A stretch of DNA of 64,000 nt from Luteimicrobium album (GCF_030161555.1 NZ_BSUK01000001.1:3410001-3474000), one strand, 5' to 3'. Positions 9,601-20,014 are shown, numbered from the stretch's first letter. Made by a program: numbers and translations. Notes: generated from the letters alone by a model not told the origin.

Positions 9601-11004
9601 ATGGCCCGCCCCACACCTCTCTCAGGCTTTCCCGAATGGCTCCCGGACGGTCGTCTCGTCGAGCAGCACGTCCTCGACTCGCTCCGTCGCACGTTCGAAC
9701 TCCACGGGTTCGCGGGCATCGAGACGCGCGCGGTCGAACCGCTCGACCAGCTGCTGCGCAAGGGCGAGACCTCCAAGGAGGTCTACGTGCTCCGCCGGCT
9801 GCAGGAGGAGGGTGACGGCGCGGAGGGCGCGTCCCGCGGCGACCGTGCCGAGAAGCAGCTCGGTCTCCACTTCGACCTCACGGTGCCCTTCGCACGCTAC
9901 GTGCTCGAGAACGCCGGCCACCTCGCGTTCCCGTTCAAGCGCTACCAGATCCAGAAGGTCTGGCGGGGCGAGCGCCCCCAGGAGGGGCGGTTCCGCGAGT
10001 TCGTCCAGGCCGACATCGACGTCGTCGGCGCGGGCGACCTGCCGTACCACTACGAGGTCGAGCTGCCGCTCGTCATGGCCGAGGCCCTGGGCGAGCTGCG
10101 GTCGGTCGGCGTGCCGCCGGTCCGGATCCTCGTCAACAACCGCAAGGTCGCCGAGGGCTTCTACCGCGGCCTCGGGCTCGACGACGTCGAGGCGGTGCTG
10201 CGCAGCATCGACAAGCTTGACAAGGTCGGGCCGGACGAGGTCGCGCGGCTGCTCGTCGCGGAGGCGGGGGCCACGGCCGAGCAGGCGTCCGCGTGCCTCG
10301 AGCTGGCGTCGATCTCGGGCGAGGACGTGGGCGTCGTCGACCGGGTCCGTGCGCTGGCGGAGGCCCACGGCGCCTCCACCGCGCTGCTGGAGACGGGTCT
10401 CGACGAGTTGGGCGCGCTAGTCGCCGCTGCGGCCGAGCGTGCGCCCGGCGTCGTCGTCGCCGACCTGAAGATCGCGCGCGGCCTCGACTACTACACGGGC
10501 TCGGTCTACGAGACCGTGCTCGTCGGGCACGAGCACCTCGGCTCGATCTGCTCGGGCGGCCGGTACGACACGCTCGCGTCCGACGGGGCGAACACGTACC
10601 CGGGCGTCGGGCTCTCGATCGGCGTGTCGCGGCTCGTGTCGCGGCTGCTCTCCGCCGGGCTCGTCCGGGCGACCCGGGCCGTCCCGTCCGCCGTGCTCGT
10701 CGCGGTGACGGACGAGGCGACGCGCGCCGACTCCGACCGGGTCGCGGCGGCACTGCGCGCCCGCGGCATCCCGACGGACGTCGCCCCCACGGCGGCCAAG
10801 TTCGGCAAGCAGATCCGGTTCGCCGACCGGCGCGGCATCCCGTTCGTGTGGTTCCCCGCGGGCGTGACCGCTGACGGCACCGCGACCACGCACCAGGTCA
10901 AGGACATCCGCTCCGGCGACCAGGTCGAGGCCGACCCGGCGTCGTGGGAGCCGCCGACCGGCGACCGGTGGGCGACCGTCGTGGCGGGGGAACAGCAGGA
11001 CTGA
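9601..11004 (+). CDS. hisS: Histidine--tRNA ligase
   Basis: Class II aminoacyl-tRNA synthetase charging tRNA-His. 467 residues, somewhat longer than the usual 420-430, with a charged insert near residues 65-80 (EEGDGAEGASRGDRAEKQ). Visible motifs: motif-1/2 region HFDLTVPFARYV, KRYQIQKVWRGERPQEGRFREF, the histidine-binding LDYYTGSVYE, and SGGRYDTL; a C-terminal anticodon-binding domain follows. ATG at 9601 is preceded 7 nt upstream by AAAGAT (9588-9593), possibly a leaderless -10. Confidence 0.95.
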   Translation: MARPTPLSGFPEWLPDGRLVEQHVLDSLRRTFELHGFAGIETRAVEPLDQLLRKGETSKEVYVLRRLQEEGDGAEGASRGDRAEKQLGLHFDLTVPFARYVLENAGHLAFPFKRYQIQKVWRGERPQEGRFREFVQADIDVVGAGDLPYHYEVELPLVMAEALGELRSVGVPPVRILVNNRKVAEGFYRGLGLDDVEAVLRSIDKLDKVGPDEVARLLVAEAGATAEQASACLELASISGEDVGVVDRVRALAEAHGASTALLETGLDELGALVAAAAERAPGVVVADLKIARGLDYYTGSVYETVLVGHEHLGSICSGGRYDTLASDGANTYPGVGLSIGVSRLVSRLLSAGLVRATRAVPSAVLVAVTDEATRADSDRVAAALRARGIPTDVAPTAAKFGKQIRFADRRGIPFVWFPAGVTADGTATTHQVKDIRSGDQVEADPASWEPPTGDRWATVVAGEQQD

Positions 11005-11026
11005 CCCGATCCGGCGGGTCGAGCGC

Positions 11027-11055
11027 TTGACCGTCGTTCGAACACATGTTCGAAT
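11027..11055 (+). promoter_or_regulatory. Promoter with embedded LexA (SOS) box
   Basis: TTGACC (11027-11032), 17-bp spacer, TCGAAT (11050-11055), then 6 nt to the ATG at 11062. Inside lies an SOS box at 11037-11054 with perfect 8-bp arms TTCGAACA/TGTTCGAA around CA. It matches the actinobacterial LexA consensus TCGAAC-N4-GTTCGA. LexA bound here would cover the spacer and the -10, so repression until DNA damage is expected. Confidence 0.88.
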
Positions 11056-11061
11056 CGAACC

Positions 11062-12111
11062 ATGCGATGGGACGGTCAAGCTCTCGATGCCGACGACGGT
11101 GCGTTGCCCGGGCTGCAGCGCGCCGGCTTCGTGCGCACGGTCCGGACGCCGGAGTTCGCCGGGACGGCGTTCCACGAGGTGCTCTGCAAGAGCGCGCTCT
11201 CGCACGTGCCCGCCGCGTCGCACGTGCCGTTCCGGTGGACGATCAACCCCGTGCGCGGATGTGGACATATGTGTCGTTTTTGCTTCGCGCGTGGGACGCA
11301 TCGTTACCTCGACCTCAACACGGGGGAGGACTTCGACTCGCAGCTCGTGGTCAAGGTCAACCTCGTGGGGGTACTCCGGGCCGAGCTCGCGCGGCCGTCG
11401 TGGCAGGGCGAGCACGTGGCGCTCGGGACCAACACCGACCCGTACCAGCGCGCCGAGGGCCGCTACCGGTTCATGCCCGGTGTGATCGACGCGCTCGCGT
11501 CGTCCGGGACGCCGTTCTCGATCCTCACCAAGGGCACCCTGCTGCGGCGCGACCTCGTACTGCTCCAGGACGCGGCGGAACGGGTCCCCGTCAGCATCGG
11601 TGTGTCGCTCACGACCCTGGACGACGCACTGCACCGCGCCGTCGAGCCCGGTGCGCCGACGCCACGCGCCCGTCTCGACCTCGTGCGGGCCGTGCGCGAC
11701 GCAGGCCTGTCGTGCCACGTCATGGTCGCTCCCGTGCTGCCGTGGCTCACGGACTCCACGGAGCACCTGGACGCGATCCTCGGCGAGATCGCCGAGGCCG
11801 GCGCCGAGCGCGCCACGGTCTTCGCGCTCCACCTGCGGTCGGGGGCGCGGGAATGGTACCTCCAGTGGCTCGCCGAGTACCGACCGGACCTCGTGGCCGG
11901 CTATCGCCGGGTGTACGGGGACCGCGCGTACGCGTCGCGGGACTATCAGCGCTGGCTGTCAGACCGGGTGCGGCCGTTGCTCCGCAAGCACGGGCTCGAC
12001 GGGGCGTGGGACCAGGACCAGCGGTGGGGCGTGCGCGCGGCCGCAGCCCACGACTCCGCACGGACGGCCTCGTCCACGGCTCCGGCCCAGGCTCAGCCAG
12101 CGCTGTTCTGA
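11062..12111 (+). CDS. Rv2578c-family radical SAM protein, SOS-controlled
   Basis: 349-residue radical SAM enzyme. The [4Fe-4S] motif CGHMCRFC (CX3CX2C) is at about residues 71-78 in the context NPVRGCGHMCRFCFARGTH, followed by ALGTNTDPYQRAEGRYR and SILTKGTLLRRD. This is the layout of the Rv2578c family, distant relatives of spore photoproduct lyase. The SOS box 7 bp upstream suggests a role in handling DNA damage; the substrate is unknown. The C-terminal tail is Ala/Ser-rich. It is transcribed alone, convergent with the small gene at 12140-12451. Confidence 0.88.
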   Translation: MRWDGQALDADDGALPGLQRAGFVRTVRTPEFAGTAFHEVLCKSALSHVPAASHVPFRWTINPVRGCGHMCRFCFARGTHRYLDLNTGEDFDSQLVVKVNLVGVLRAELARPSWQGEHVALGTNTDPYQRAEGRYRFMPGVIDALASSGTPFSILTKGTLLRRDLVLLQDAAERVPVSIGVSLTTLDDALHRAVEPGAPTPRARLDLVRAVRDAGLSCHVMVAPVLPWLTDSTEHLDAILGEIAEAGAERATVFALHLRSGAREWYLQWLAEYRPDLVAGYRRVYGDRAYASRDYQRWLSDRVRPLLRKHGLDGAWDQDQRWGVRAAAAHDSARTASSTAPAQAQPALF

Positions 12112-12139
12112 CAGTCCCACCGGGCCGCGGCGTGTCAGG

Positions 12140-12451
12140 TCAGCGACGTCCGACGCGGTCGACCGACACGATCTGCGTGCGCGCGACCGCGCGGTCGCGG
12201 GCGTCCGCGAGGGCGGTACGCCGCGGGTCCGCCATGTACGCGGCCAGGGCTGCGTCGTCGGGCAGCTCGATCACCTGGACCTCGAGCGGGTCCTCGCCGC
12301 GCGGCTCGCCCGGTACGGCAGTGCGGCGTACCCGTTCCTGCACCTCGCCGCCGTGCTCAGGCACGAGCGCCAGGACGGCGTCCTCGTACTCGGCGAGCAG
12401 GTCGCCGTTGCCCTCGGTCTCCCACAACAGGACGCACATCGTCACCGGCAT
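12140..12451 (-). CDS. Small DUF1330-like ferredoxin-fold protein
   Basis: 103 residues, ATG at 12451. The pattern VLLWETEGNGDLLAEYEDAVL ... LEVQVIELPDDAALAAYMADP fits a dimeric alpha/beta-barrel protein of the DUF1330 or EthD type: a beta strand, a helix, a second strand, and a short C-terminal helix. No catalytic residue can be assigned. It is the promoter-distal member of a possible minus-strand run with the F420-dependent enzyme upstream (31 bp gap). Function unknown. Confidence 0.65.
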   Translation of the reverse strand: MPVTMCVLLWETEGNGDLLAEYEDAVLALVPEHGGEVQERVRRTAVPGEPRGEDPLEVQVIELPDDAALAAYMADPRRTALADARDRAVARTQIVSVDRVGRR

Positions 12452-12482
12452 GGCCGCAGCCTAGCGCCGCGCGAACCCGGGC

Positions 12483-12950
12483 TCAGTCGTCCGCGAGGCG
12501 CGCGGGGAAGCCGCCGGTCGCGATCGGCCCCCAGCCGGTGATCGTGACGCGGATCAGGGACTTGCCCTGCTTCACCATCGCCTCGCGGTACTCGTCCCAG
12601 TCGGGGTGCTCGCCGGAGATCGACCGGTAGTACTCGACGAGAGGCTCGACCGAGTCCGGCAGGTCGATCACCTCGGCGGTCCCGTCGACCTGGACCCACG
12701 CGCCTCCGAAGTCGTCGCTCAGCACGCAGAGGGTCGCGGCGGCGTTGAGGCGCAGGTTCGCCGTCTTCGCACGCTCGGGATAGGTGGAGATCACCACGCG
12801 ACCGGCGTCGTCGACCCCGCACGTCACGGGGCTGGTCTGCGGGAGCCCGTTCGCGCGGGTCGTGACGAGCACGGCGTGGTGGCGGGGGCGGAGGAACGCG
12901 AGGAGCTCGTCGCGGTCCACGGACGTGGTGGTGGCGATAGTGCGGGGCAT
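12483..12950 (-). CDS. PPOX-class F420-dependent oxidoreductase
   Basis: 155-residue split-barrel flavin/deazaflavin enzyme. Signature segments: [20 protein letters not shown] at the N-terminus, [19 protein letters not shown] in the middle, and [15 protein letters not shown]. These match the actinobacterial PPOX-class F420-dependent family (pyridoxamine-oxidase-like fold). Members reduce varied substrates with reduced coenzyme F420; the substrate here is unknown. ATG at 12950. Adjacent genes give no pathway. Confidence 0.85.
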   Translation of the reverse strand: MPRTIATTTSVDRDELLAFLRPRHHAVLVTTRANGLPQTSPVTCGVDDAGRVVISTYPERAKTANLRLNAAATLCVLSDDFGGAWVQVDGTAEVIDLPDSVEPLVEYYRSISGEHPDWDEYREAMVKQGKSLIRVTITGWGPIATGGFPARLADD

Positions 12951-12960
12951 GCGCCCAGTC

Positions 12961-14061
12961 TCACACCGCGACGTCCGCGGGTGCGCTCATGAGCCACTCG
13001 GTCGCGAACAGGACCTTGTCCGTGAGGGCGAGGAGCTGGTTTTGGAGCTCGACGTGGGGCGAGGAGAACGACAGCCGCGCGACGGACTGCCGGCCCGGCG
13101 CCTCGGCCCAGTAGTCGATCTGCAGGAGCGGGAGGTCCGCGCCGCCCACCTCCGCGGCGCCGTGGCCGTGGCGCACGCGACGCAGGAAGGGGCCGGAGAG
13201 CGTCTCGGTCCGGCTGAGCGCGTCTGCGGACCGGGCGGTCGCGGCGAGCTGCTCCTCCAGGCGTCGGAGGTGCGTCAGCCTGCCGGTCTCGGGGCCGAGG
13301 TCGTGCCAGTACAGCGTGAGGCCGAGCGCGAGCGCCGCCTCCGTCCCGGGCAGCGCGAGGTATGCGACGACCTGTGCGCCCGCCGACGCGGCCGTCAGAG
13401 CGCTGTCCACGATTCTCGTGCGAAGCTCGCGCCGCAGCGACACGCCCTGGTCGCCCAGCACGGCCGTCTGCTTCGCCACCAGCTCCCGGACCTGTCCGTC
13501 GAGGCGTTGCGGGTCCTCGGGGTCCAGGACGGCCCAGTGGTCGGGCAGGTGCAGCTCGATGCCGACGCCTCGCGAGCCGCCGGGCCGTCCCGACGTCGCG
13601 AGCGCCTCACGTCCGGCCGGGCTGATGCCCGCACCGGTGCCGTCGAAGAGGCCGGTCGGGTCGTCGTCGGCCGGGTCGGTCGCGAGCAGTGCGAGCAGCT
13701 CGGTGACGCCGAAGGTCATGGGGTCCGGCCCACCCGGGTCGACGACGACCCGCGCGAGGGCGGCGCCGTGGCGACGGAGGAACGGCGCCAGCGACTCGCG
13801 GCGACGGACGCTCAGCTCGCGGCCGGGGTCGTCGCCGAGGAACGCCTCGAGCGACCCCGCGGACGAGAACAGGCAGAGCTCGAACGGCCGGGCCGCGCCC
13901 TCCGTCGACGGAAAGACGCGCACCTGTGGCGTCCCGTCCGGCCGTGTCAGGTGCGGCACGAGCACCGGTCCGTCGCGCAGCGCGGCGCCGACGGCGGTCC
14001 GGTCGCGTCTCGTGAGCGCCTGCCGAAGGCGCGAGAAGGTCGGCGGTTCGGGTTCGGACAC
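12961..14061 (-). CDS. SseB-like domain protein paired with a WXG100-like gene
   Basis: 366 residues. The N-terminal half ([23 protein letters not shown], then [17 protein letters not shown] and [19 protein letters not shown]) resembles SseB N-terminal domains found in ESX-linked proteins. The C-terminal half ([18 protein letters not shown], and [18 protein letters not shown]) has no assignment I can support. It begins 8 bp after the WXG100-like gene, so the two are probably co-transcribed. The rest of a type VII system (EccC ATPase and others) is not in the window. Confidence 0.55.
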   Translation of the reverse strand: MSEPEPPTFSRLRQALTRRDRTAVGAALRDGPVLVPHLTRPDGTPQVRVFPSTEGAARPFELCLFSSAGSLEAFLGDDPGRELSVRRRESLAPFLRRHGAALARVVVDPGGPDPMTFGVTELLALLATDPADDDPTGLFDGTGAGISPAGREALATSGRPGGSRGVGIELHLPDHWAVLDPEDPQRLDGQVRELVAKQTAVLGDQGVSLRRELRTRIVDSALTAASAGAQVVAYLALPGTEAALALGLTLYWHDLGPETGRLTHLRRLEEQLAATARSADALSRTETLSGPFLRRVRHGHGAAEVGGADLPLLQIDYWAEAPGRQSVARLSFSSPHVELQNQLLALTDKVLFATEWLMSAPADVAV

Positions 14062-14069
14062 GGCGCTCC

Positions 14070-14357
14070 TCAGCTCGCGTCGGTCAGGGCGTGGGCCAGG
14101 TCGGCGTCGGTCTGCTCGAACGCGTCCGCCACCTGGGACGAGGCGTCCGCGAGCGCCCGCACGTTGCCCGCGATCTTCTTCCGGGTGTCGTCCCAGTCGT
14201 GGGCGAACTTCCGGACGGTGCGGGCCAGGTGCTCGTGCCCGACGGCGGCCGCGATGCGGTCGCTGTGGGCGCTTGCCTGCTCGAGCTCGTCGGCGACGCG
14301 GCCCAGGTCGGTGCCCAGCTGTCGTACGGCGTCGAGGTCGACGCGGAGATCGGTCAT
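14070..14357 (-). CDS. WXG100/EspC-like small secreted-protein candidate
   Basis: 95 residues, almost all helical, with a central WDD turn ([10 protein letters not shown]) between two helices. It starts [18 protein letters not shown] and ends in Ala/Asp-rich helix. Size and helix-turn-helix hairpin fit the WXG100/EspC-like substrates or chaperones of type VII secretion. ATG at 14357 is preceded by a G-rich ribosome site. Upstream in-frame sequence toward aspS has no family similarity and was excluded. Confidence 0.65.
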   Translation of the reverse strand: MTDLRVDLDAVRQLGTDLGRVADELEQASAHSDRIAAAVGHEHLARTVRKFAHDWDDTRKKIAGNVRALADASSQVADAFEQTDADLAHALTDAS

Positions 14358-14479
14358 CGGTCGCTCACCCCCGGGCCGGAACGCTAGCTGCGGTCGGGAG
14401 CACCCGGACGGGTTTTCCACAGGCCGGGTCGTGTGGCCGTCCGCGCGGGCACGGGACGGCCCGGGTCCCGGTGCTCCAT

Positions 14480-14485
14480 TAGACT
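14480..14485 (+). promoter_or_regulatory. Candidate -10 for aspS
   Basis: TAGACT, 38 bp before the aspS GTG and followed by an AAAGGA ribosome site at 14511-14516. The same hexamer precedes pyrR. Confidence 0.5.
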
Positions 14486-14523
14486 CGGACGGCCCACACC
14501 GCCGTTCCCGAAAGGACATCTCC

Positions 14524-16335
14524 GTGCTCCGCACCCACACGGCCGGCTCGCTGCGAGCCGACCACATCGGTCAGACCGTCACCCTCACGGGCTGGGTCGA
14601 CCGGCGCCGGGATCACGGGGGAGTGGCGTTCATCGACTTGCGTGACGCGTCGGGCATCGCCCAGGTCGTGATCCGGGACGAGGCCGTCGCGCACCCGCTG
14701 CGGGCGGAGTTCGTGCTCCAGGTGACGGGCGAGGTCTCGCGTCGTCCCGACGGTAACGAGAACTCGCACCTGGCGACGGGCGAGATCGAGGTCGTGGCGA
14801 GCGACGTCGTCGTGCTGAACGAGTCCGCGCCGCTGCCGTTCCAGGTCTCGACAGCGCTCGAGGGGACCGAGACGATCGGTGAGGAGGCGCGCCTCAAGCA
14901 CCGCTACCTTGACCTACGCCGTCCGACGCCGGCCCACGCCCTGCGCCTGCGCGCGAAGGCCAACCAGGCGGCCCGCCGGGTGCTCGACGCGCACGACTTC
15001 GTCGAGGTCGAGACCCCGACGCTGACGCGCTCGACGCCGGAGGGTGCCCGCGACTTCGTCGTGCCGGCCCGCCTCGCGCCGGGGAGCTGGTACGCGCTGC
15101 CGCAGTCGCCGCAGCTCTTCAAGCAGCTCCTCATGGTCGGAGGGCTCGAGCGGTACTACCAGATCGCCCGCTGCTACCGGGACGAGGACTTCCGGGCCGA
15201 CCGTCAGCCGGAGTTCACGCAGCTCGACGTGGAGCTCAGCTTCGTCGAGCAGGACGACGTGATCGCGCTCGGCGAGGAGATCCTCACCGCGCTGTGGGAC
15301 CTGATCGGCTACAAGATCGAGACGCCGATCCCGCGCATGACCTTCGCCGACGCGATGCGGCTCTACGGGAGCGACAAGCCCGACCTCCGGTTCGCCAACC
15401 CGCTCGTCGAGCTCACGGACTACTTCAAGGACACCCCGTTCCGTGTCTTCCAGGCGCCGTACGTGGGCGCCGTCGTCATGCCGGGTGGGGCGTCGCAGCC
15501 GCGTCGCCAGTTCGACGCGTGGCAGGAGTGGGCGAAGCAGCGCGGGGCCAAGGGCCTCGCGTACGTGACGTTCGCCGAGGACGGCACGCTGGCCGGCCCG
15601 GTCGCCAAGAACCTGTCCGACGCCGAGCGTGAGGGACTGCGCGACGCGACGGGCGCGAACCCGGGCGACGCGGTGTTCTTCGCCGCGGGCAAGGTCACGC
15701 AGTCTCGCGAGCTCCTGGGCGCCGCACGCCTGGAGATCGCGAAGCGCACCGGCATGATCGAGGAGGGCTCCTGGGCGTTCGTCTGGGTCGTCGACGCGCC
15801 GCTGTTCAAGCCGACCGGCGAGGACGACGACGTCGCCGTGGGCGAGGGTGCCTGGACCGCGGTGCACCACGCCTTCACCAGCCCGACGCCGGACTGGATC
15901 GACACGTTCGAGCAGGACCCGGGCAACGCGCTCGCCTACGCGTACGACATCGTGTGCAACGGCAACGAGATCGGTGGCGGCTCGATCCGTATCCACCGCC
16001 GCGACGTGCAGGAGCGCGTCTTCCAGGTGATGGGGATCGACGAGACGCAGGCGCAGGAGAAGTTCGGCTTCCTCCTCGACGCGTTCCAGTTCGGCGCGCC
16101 GCCGCACGGCGGGATCGCGTTCGGCTGGGACCGGATCGTCGCGCTCCTCACCGACTCGGAGTCGATCCGCGACGTCATCGCCTTCCCGAAGTCGGGCGGC
16201 GGCTACGACCCGCTGACGGGCGCGCCCGCGCCGATCACCGCGGAGCAGCGCAAGGAGGCGGGCGTCGACGCGAAGCCCGTCGACAAGCGCCGCGACGGCG
16301 ACGCGCAGGGCGGCGAGCCCACCCCGTCCGCCTGA
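14524..16335 (+). CDS. aspS: Aspartate--tRNA ligase
   Basis: 603-residue bacterial-type class II synthetase. GTG start at 14524 ([18 protein letters not shown]). It has an N-terminal OB-fold anticodon domain ([18 protein letters not shown]), motif 1 after [14 protein letters not shown], motif 2 [19 protein letters not shown], the GAD insertion domain (about 290-420), and motif 3 [14 protein letters not shown]. Whether it is discriminating or also charges tRNA-Asn cannot be told from these motifs. A long hairpin follows the stop codon. Confidence 0.96.
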   Translation: MLRTHTAGSLRADHIGQTVTLTGWVDRRRDHGGVAFIDLRDASGIAQVVIRDEAVAHPLRAEFVLQVTGEVSRRPDGNENSHLATGEIEVVASDVVVLNESAPLPFQVSTALEGTETIGEEARLKHRYLDLRRPTPAHALRLRAKANQAARRVLDAHDFVEVETPTLTRSTPEGARDFVVPARLAPGSWYALPQSPQLFKQLLMVGGLERYYQIARCYRDEDFRADRQPEFTQLDVELSFVEQDDVIALGEEILTALWDLIGYKIETPIPRMTFADAMRLYGSDKPDLRFANPLVELTDYFKDTPFRVFQAPYVGAVVMPGGASQPRRQFDAWQEWAKQRGAKGLAYVTFAEDGTLAGPVAKNLSDAEREGLRDATGANPGDAVFFAAGKVTQSRELLGAARLEIAKRTGMIEEGSWAFVWVVDAPLFKPTGEDDDVAVGEGAWTAVHHAFTSPTPDWIDTFEQDPGNALAYAYDIVCNGNEIGGGSIRIHRRDVQERVFQVMGIDETQAQEKFGFLLDAFQFGAPPHGGIAFGWDRIVALLTDSESIRDVIAFPKSGGGYDPLTGAPAPITAEQRKEAGVDAKPVDKRRDGDAQGGEPTPSA

Positions 16336-16349
16336 CGCGCCGGTCGCAA

Positions 16350-16390
16350 CCGCGGGCCCGTGGTCTCTACCCGAGACCGCGGGCCCGCGG
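16350..16390. terminator. 18-bp stem hairpin after aspS, no U-tract
   Basis: Arms at 16350-16367 and 16373-16390 pair over 18 positions with one G-U pair, around the loop TACCC. No T-run follows. It lies between the aspS stop and the leaderless-type echA promoter. It may be a tail-less terminator or an mRNA 3' stabiliser. Confidence 0.6.
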
Positions 16391-16406
16391 CGTCTAGCGT
16401 GACCGC

Positions 16407-17179
16407 ATGACGACACCCTTCACGTCCGTCGGAGCGACGGTCCTCGACGCCGGACGCGTGCGTGCCGAGCTCGACGGCGCTGTCCTGACGGTGACGCTCG
16501 ACCGGCCCGAGGCACGCAACGCCCAGACGCCTGCGACCTGGCGCGCGCTCGCCGCGATCGGCGACGCCCTGCCCGAGGACGTGCGGGTCGTCGTCCTGCG
16601 CGGGGCCGGCACGTCGTTCTCGGCCGGGCTGGACCGCGCGATGCTCGCGCCCGGCGGCATCCCGGGGAGCCGAGCCTCGCCGACCTCGTCGCGGCCGGCG
16701 AGGAGCGGACCGTCGCGGCGATCGCCGAGTACCAGCGTGCGTTCACCTGGTGGGGCCGCGCCGACGCGGTGACCGTCGCCGTCGTCCAGGGCCACGCCGT
16801 GGGCGCCGGGTTCCAGCTCGCCCTCGCGTGCGACCTGCGCGTCCTCGCCGACGACGCCCGGCTGAGCCTGCGCGAGGTTTCCCTCGGCCTGGTCCCGGAC
16901 CTCGGCGGCACCAAGCCGCTCGTCGAGCTCGCTGGGCCCGCCCGCGCGCTCGAGATCGCCGCGACCGGCCGCTGGGTCGACGCCGCCGAGGCCGAGCGGA
17001 TCGGGCTCGCGAACGTCGTCGCCGGCGCGGACGCCCTCGACGACGCCGTCCGCGATCTCGTGGCAAGCCTGCTGGCTCCACCTGCTGGCGCCGTGCGGGC
17101 AGTCACCGGCCTGATGCGTGGCGCCGCGGAGCGGACGGCGCAGGCCGCGCGGCTGCGGGACCTCGCCGGCCTCAGCTGA
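16407..17179 (+). CDS. Enoyl-CoA hydratase/isomerase family protein (one frameshift)
   Basis: Crotonase-fold enzyme of about 257 residues after correction. Visible: LTVTLDRPEARNAQTPATW, the oxyanion region RGAGTSFSAGLDRAML, then AVVQGHAVGAGFQLALACDLR and the second-half SLREVSLGLVPDLGG. The frame breaks at a G4 run (16664-16667). One added G restores GGIPGEPSLADLVAAGEE and joins the two halves. TAGCGT (16395-16400) with a 6-nt gap to the ATG suggests a leaderless start. The substrate is unknown. The stop overlaps the end of the convergent globin gene by 8 bp. Confidence 0.85.
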
Positions 17180-17678
17180 CCGGACCCTCCCAGTCCCAGC
17201 GCGGGAGGCGGAGGTCGTCCGGCACGTCGGCGGGCGTCGGCCAGCCGTGGTTCACCAGGTGGTTTGACCACACGAACCAGCGCGCCAGGGTGTCGCGGAG
17301 CGCCGGATCGGCGGGGAGGCCGGCGTCGTCCAGGGCTGCCACGAAGCACGCCGTGGCCGCGGCGTCGAGCGAGTCGTGCGGCCCGTTGCCGGAGTGGGTG
17401 CGGACGACGTCGGCCTCGGTGCCGAGCGCGGACGTGTACGCGGGCGGGCCGCCGAGGGACTCGCCCCAGTAGGCCGCGAGGCGTTCGGAGTGCTGCGGGT
17501 GGATCGGGCGGTGCGTGAACGGGTGCGCAGCCTCCGGGTCCGCGAGGCACCGGGCGTGCCACGCCCGGGCGAGCGCGAGCATCGCGGGGGCGCCGCCGCA
17601 CGCCTCGAAGACGGTCGGACGATCGGCCGGACCCTGCCCGACGTCGTCGTCGGGGGCGCTGCGCTGCGGCTCGCTCAT
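17172..17678 (-). CDS. Truncated hemoglobin-like (globin) protein
   Basis: 168 residues. A helical heme-protein layout is visible: VFEACGGAPAMLALARAWHARCLADPEAAHPF, the AYWGESLGGPPAYT segment typical of group II truncated hemoglobins, HDSLDAAATACFVAALDDAG, and WFVWSNHL near the end. ATG at 17678 was chosen because MSEPQ follows and upstream codons look like noise. Such proteins bind O2 or NO; no partner gene points to a specific role. Confidence 0.75.
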   Translation of the reverse strand: MSEPQRSAPDDDVGQGPADRPTVFEACGGAPAMLALARAWHARCLADPEAAHPFTHRPIHPQHSERLAAYWGESLGGPPAYTSALGTEADVVRTHSGNGPHDSLDAAATACFVAALDDAGLPADPALRDTLARWFVWSNHLVNHGWPTPADVPDDLRLPRWDWEGPVS

Positions 17679-17722
17679 GCGCGTCACGCTACGCGCGCGC
17701 CGCCCCGCGGACAGGGCGGGGC

Positions 17723-20014
17723 TCACGACCGGACGGCCCCGCGGGCGGACAACCGCTTGAGCCAGCGCGGCCCCCACCAGTTCGCCCGACCGAGCAGCGT
17801 CATCGTCGCGGGGACGAGCAGCATCCGCACGACCGTCGCGTCGATGAAGACGGCGACGGCGAGCGCGAACCCGATCTCCTTGGTGACGAGCAGACGCCCG
17901 GCGGCGAAGCCCGCGAACACCACGATGATGATGGCCGCGGCGCTCGTGATGATGCGGCCCGAGCGTTGCAGGCCCAGTCGGACGGACTCGCGCGGCGAGA
18001 CCCCGGCGTCGTGGAGCTCCTTGATCCGGGAGAGCAGGAAGACCTCGTAGTCCATCGCCAGGCCGAACGCGAACGCCAGCACCAGCGCGACCACGTAGAC
18101 CTCGATGCCGCCGGTGCTCGTGAAGTCGAGCAGGCCGGACAGGTGCCCGTCCTGGAAGACCCACACCAGCACCCCGAGCGACGCGAAGATCGACAGGGCG
18201 TTGGTCAGCAAGGCCTTGATCGGGAGGACCACCGAGCCCGTCATGAGCGCGAGGAGCACGAACGTCGCGAGGGCGATGATCCCGACCGCCCACCAGAGCC
18301 GGTCCGCGAGGGCGGCCGTGAAGTCGACCTGCCCGGCGGCCTGACCGGTCACGTGGAAGGTCGTGGTGACGCCCTGGTCGCGCAGGTCGCGGATCTCGTG
18401 GACGACGTCGACGACGGCCGCGCTGCCCGGGTCGTGGTCGGTCGTGCGGACCCCGAGGACCTCGATCCCGTCGCCCTGGGCGGGCGGGTCGACGGACTGC
18501 ACGCCGTCCAGGACCGCGATCTTGCCGGCGAGCTCCTTGCCCTGCTGCTCGGTGCCCTGCACGACGACGCGGAGCTCAGGGCTGCGCGAGGCGGGGTACT
18601 GGTCGGACAGCTCGGCGACGAACTGCCGCGACTCGCTGTCGGTCGGGAGGAGCTCGATGCCCGAGTTCCGGAGCTGCAGCCCGGCTGCGGGGGCCGCGAG
18701 CACCACGAGGACGGCGACGCAGCCCACGAGCACGAGGAGCGGGTGGCGCTGGACGCGGGTCGCGAGGCGCGAGAACACCCCCTCGTCCGCTGACACGTCG
18801 GACGTCCGCGCGAGGACAGCGCGGAGTCCGGGCACCCGCCCGACGATGCCGGGCCGGGCGAGGCGCGTCCCGGACATCCGCAGGAGCGCGGGCACGAGCG
18901 TGAGGGCCGTCGCGAGCGCGAGCAGGATGATCGCGACGCCGGCGATGCCGATCGCGCGCATGAGCTCGGGCTCGAAGATCGCGAGGGTCGCGATGGAGAT
19001 CGCGACCGTGAGCGCGGAGAACGCGACCGTGCGGCCGGCGGTCGACACCGTGGCGACGAGCGCCTCGTACGCGCCGCCCCCGCGCCCGCCGCGGCGCCGC
19101 CGCCGGGGTGTGGTGCCGTCGTCGGGCGCGTCGACGCGTGCGAGCTCCTCGCGGTAGCGCGAGACCACGAGCAACCCGTAGTCGATGGACAGGCCGATGC
19201 CGAGGACGGTCACGACGTTGATCACGGTCGCGTCGACGTCGAGCACGTACGTGAGCAGGTAGAGGACCCCGAATCCGCACCCGATCGACGCGAGCGCACC
19301 GAGGATCGGCATGCTCGCTGCGAGGAGCCCGCCGAAGACGAGGACCATGATCACGAGCGCCACGGGGAGCGCGATCGCCTCACCCGTGCGCAGGTCGCTC
19401 TCGAGCTGGTCGGTGATCGCGTGCACGACCAGGTCGTCGCTCGAGACGCGCACCGTGGCGCCGGGCGCGACCGTGCCGACGTCCGAGGGGATCTCCCGCA
19501 GCCGCGCGACGACGGCGTCGTCGGCGACCTTCGTCTGGGCGTCGTTCAGCGACGTCTTGAGGTCGACGACCACGATGAAGCCCTGGCCGTTCCGCGCGAT
19601 CAGCGGCTTGGCGGCGTCGGACTTCGGGCCGTCGGGCAGGACGAACGGGTCGATGACCGCGTCGACGCCGTCGGTGCCGGTCAGGTCCTCGTGCAGCGGC
19701 CCGAGCGCGGTCGCGAGGCCCTTGGTGGTGGGCGGCGCGTCGTCGACGATGGCCGTGATGCTGACGGCCTGCTCGCTCGAGGAGTTGATGAGCGCCAGGC
19801 CGGTCGCGCTCTCGGACCCGCTCACCTGGGGCTCGCCCGACGTCATGCGGTCGAACAGGCCCTCGTCGGAGCCCACGCCGGCGACGGCGACCAGGTACGA
19901 GAGCGCCGCGACGAGCACCCAGGCGGCGACGGCGCGGAGCGGGTGCCGCGCGACGGCGCGGCCGAGGCTGGCGAACACGGGGTCAGCATTCCATCCCGCG
20001 CGCGGGTGCGTCAC
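17723..20014 (-). CDS. MMPL-family membrane transporter
   Basis: 763-residue RND-superfamily MMPL protein with two repeats. Each repeat has one helix, a large extracytoplasmic domain, and five or six more helices. Signatures include [20 protein letters not shown] in the first half and [23 protein letters not shown] in the second. GTG start at 20014 gives a short N-terminus before the first helix ([20 protein letters not shown]). Family members export lipids, drugs or siderophores; no regulator or substrate gene adjoins it. It is divergent from rarA with a 47-bp gap. Confidence 0.88.
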   Translation of the reverse strand: MTHPRAGWNADPVFASLGRAVARHPLRAVAAWVLVAALSYLVAVAGVGSDEGLFDRMTSGEPQVSGSESATGLALINSSSEQAVSITAIVDDAPPTTKGLATALGPLHEDLTGTDGVDAVIDPFVLPDGPKSDAAKPLIARNGQGFIVVVDLKTSLNDAQTKVADDAVVARLREIPSDVGTVAPGATVRVSSDDLVVHAITDQLESDLRTGEAIALPVALVIMVLVFGGLLAASMPILGALASIGCGFGVLYLLTYVLDVDATVINVVTVLGIGLSIDYGLLVVSRYREELARVDAPDDGTTPRRRRRGGRGGGAYEALVATVSTAGRTVAFSALTVAISIATLAIFEPELMRAIGIAGVAIILLALATALTLVPALLRMSGTRLARPGIVGRVPGLRAVLARTSDVSADEGVFSRLATRVQRHPLLVLVGCVAVLVVLAAPAAGLQLRNSGIELLPTDSESRQFVAELSDQYPASRSPELRVVVQGTEQQGKELAGKIAVLDGVQSVDPPAQGDGIEVLGVRTTDHDPGSAAVVDVVHEIRDLRDQGVTTTFHVTGQAAGQVDFTAALADRLWWAVGIIALATFVLLALMTGSVVLPIKALLTNALSIFASLGVLVWVFQDGHLSGLLDFTSTGGIEVYVVALVLAFAFGLAMDYEVFLLSRIKELHDAGVSPRESVRLGLQRSGRIITSAAAIIIVVFAGFAAGRLLVTKEIGFALAVAVFIDATVVRMLLVPATMTLLGRANWWGPRWLKRLSARGAVRS

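Noticed and set aside
12784-14523. N-terminal extension of aspS by about 580 codons
   Set aside because: Antisense to the small minus-strand genes; AspRS homology begins at GTG 14524, which has a ribosome site.
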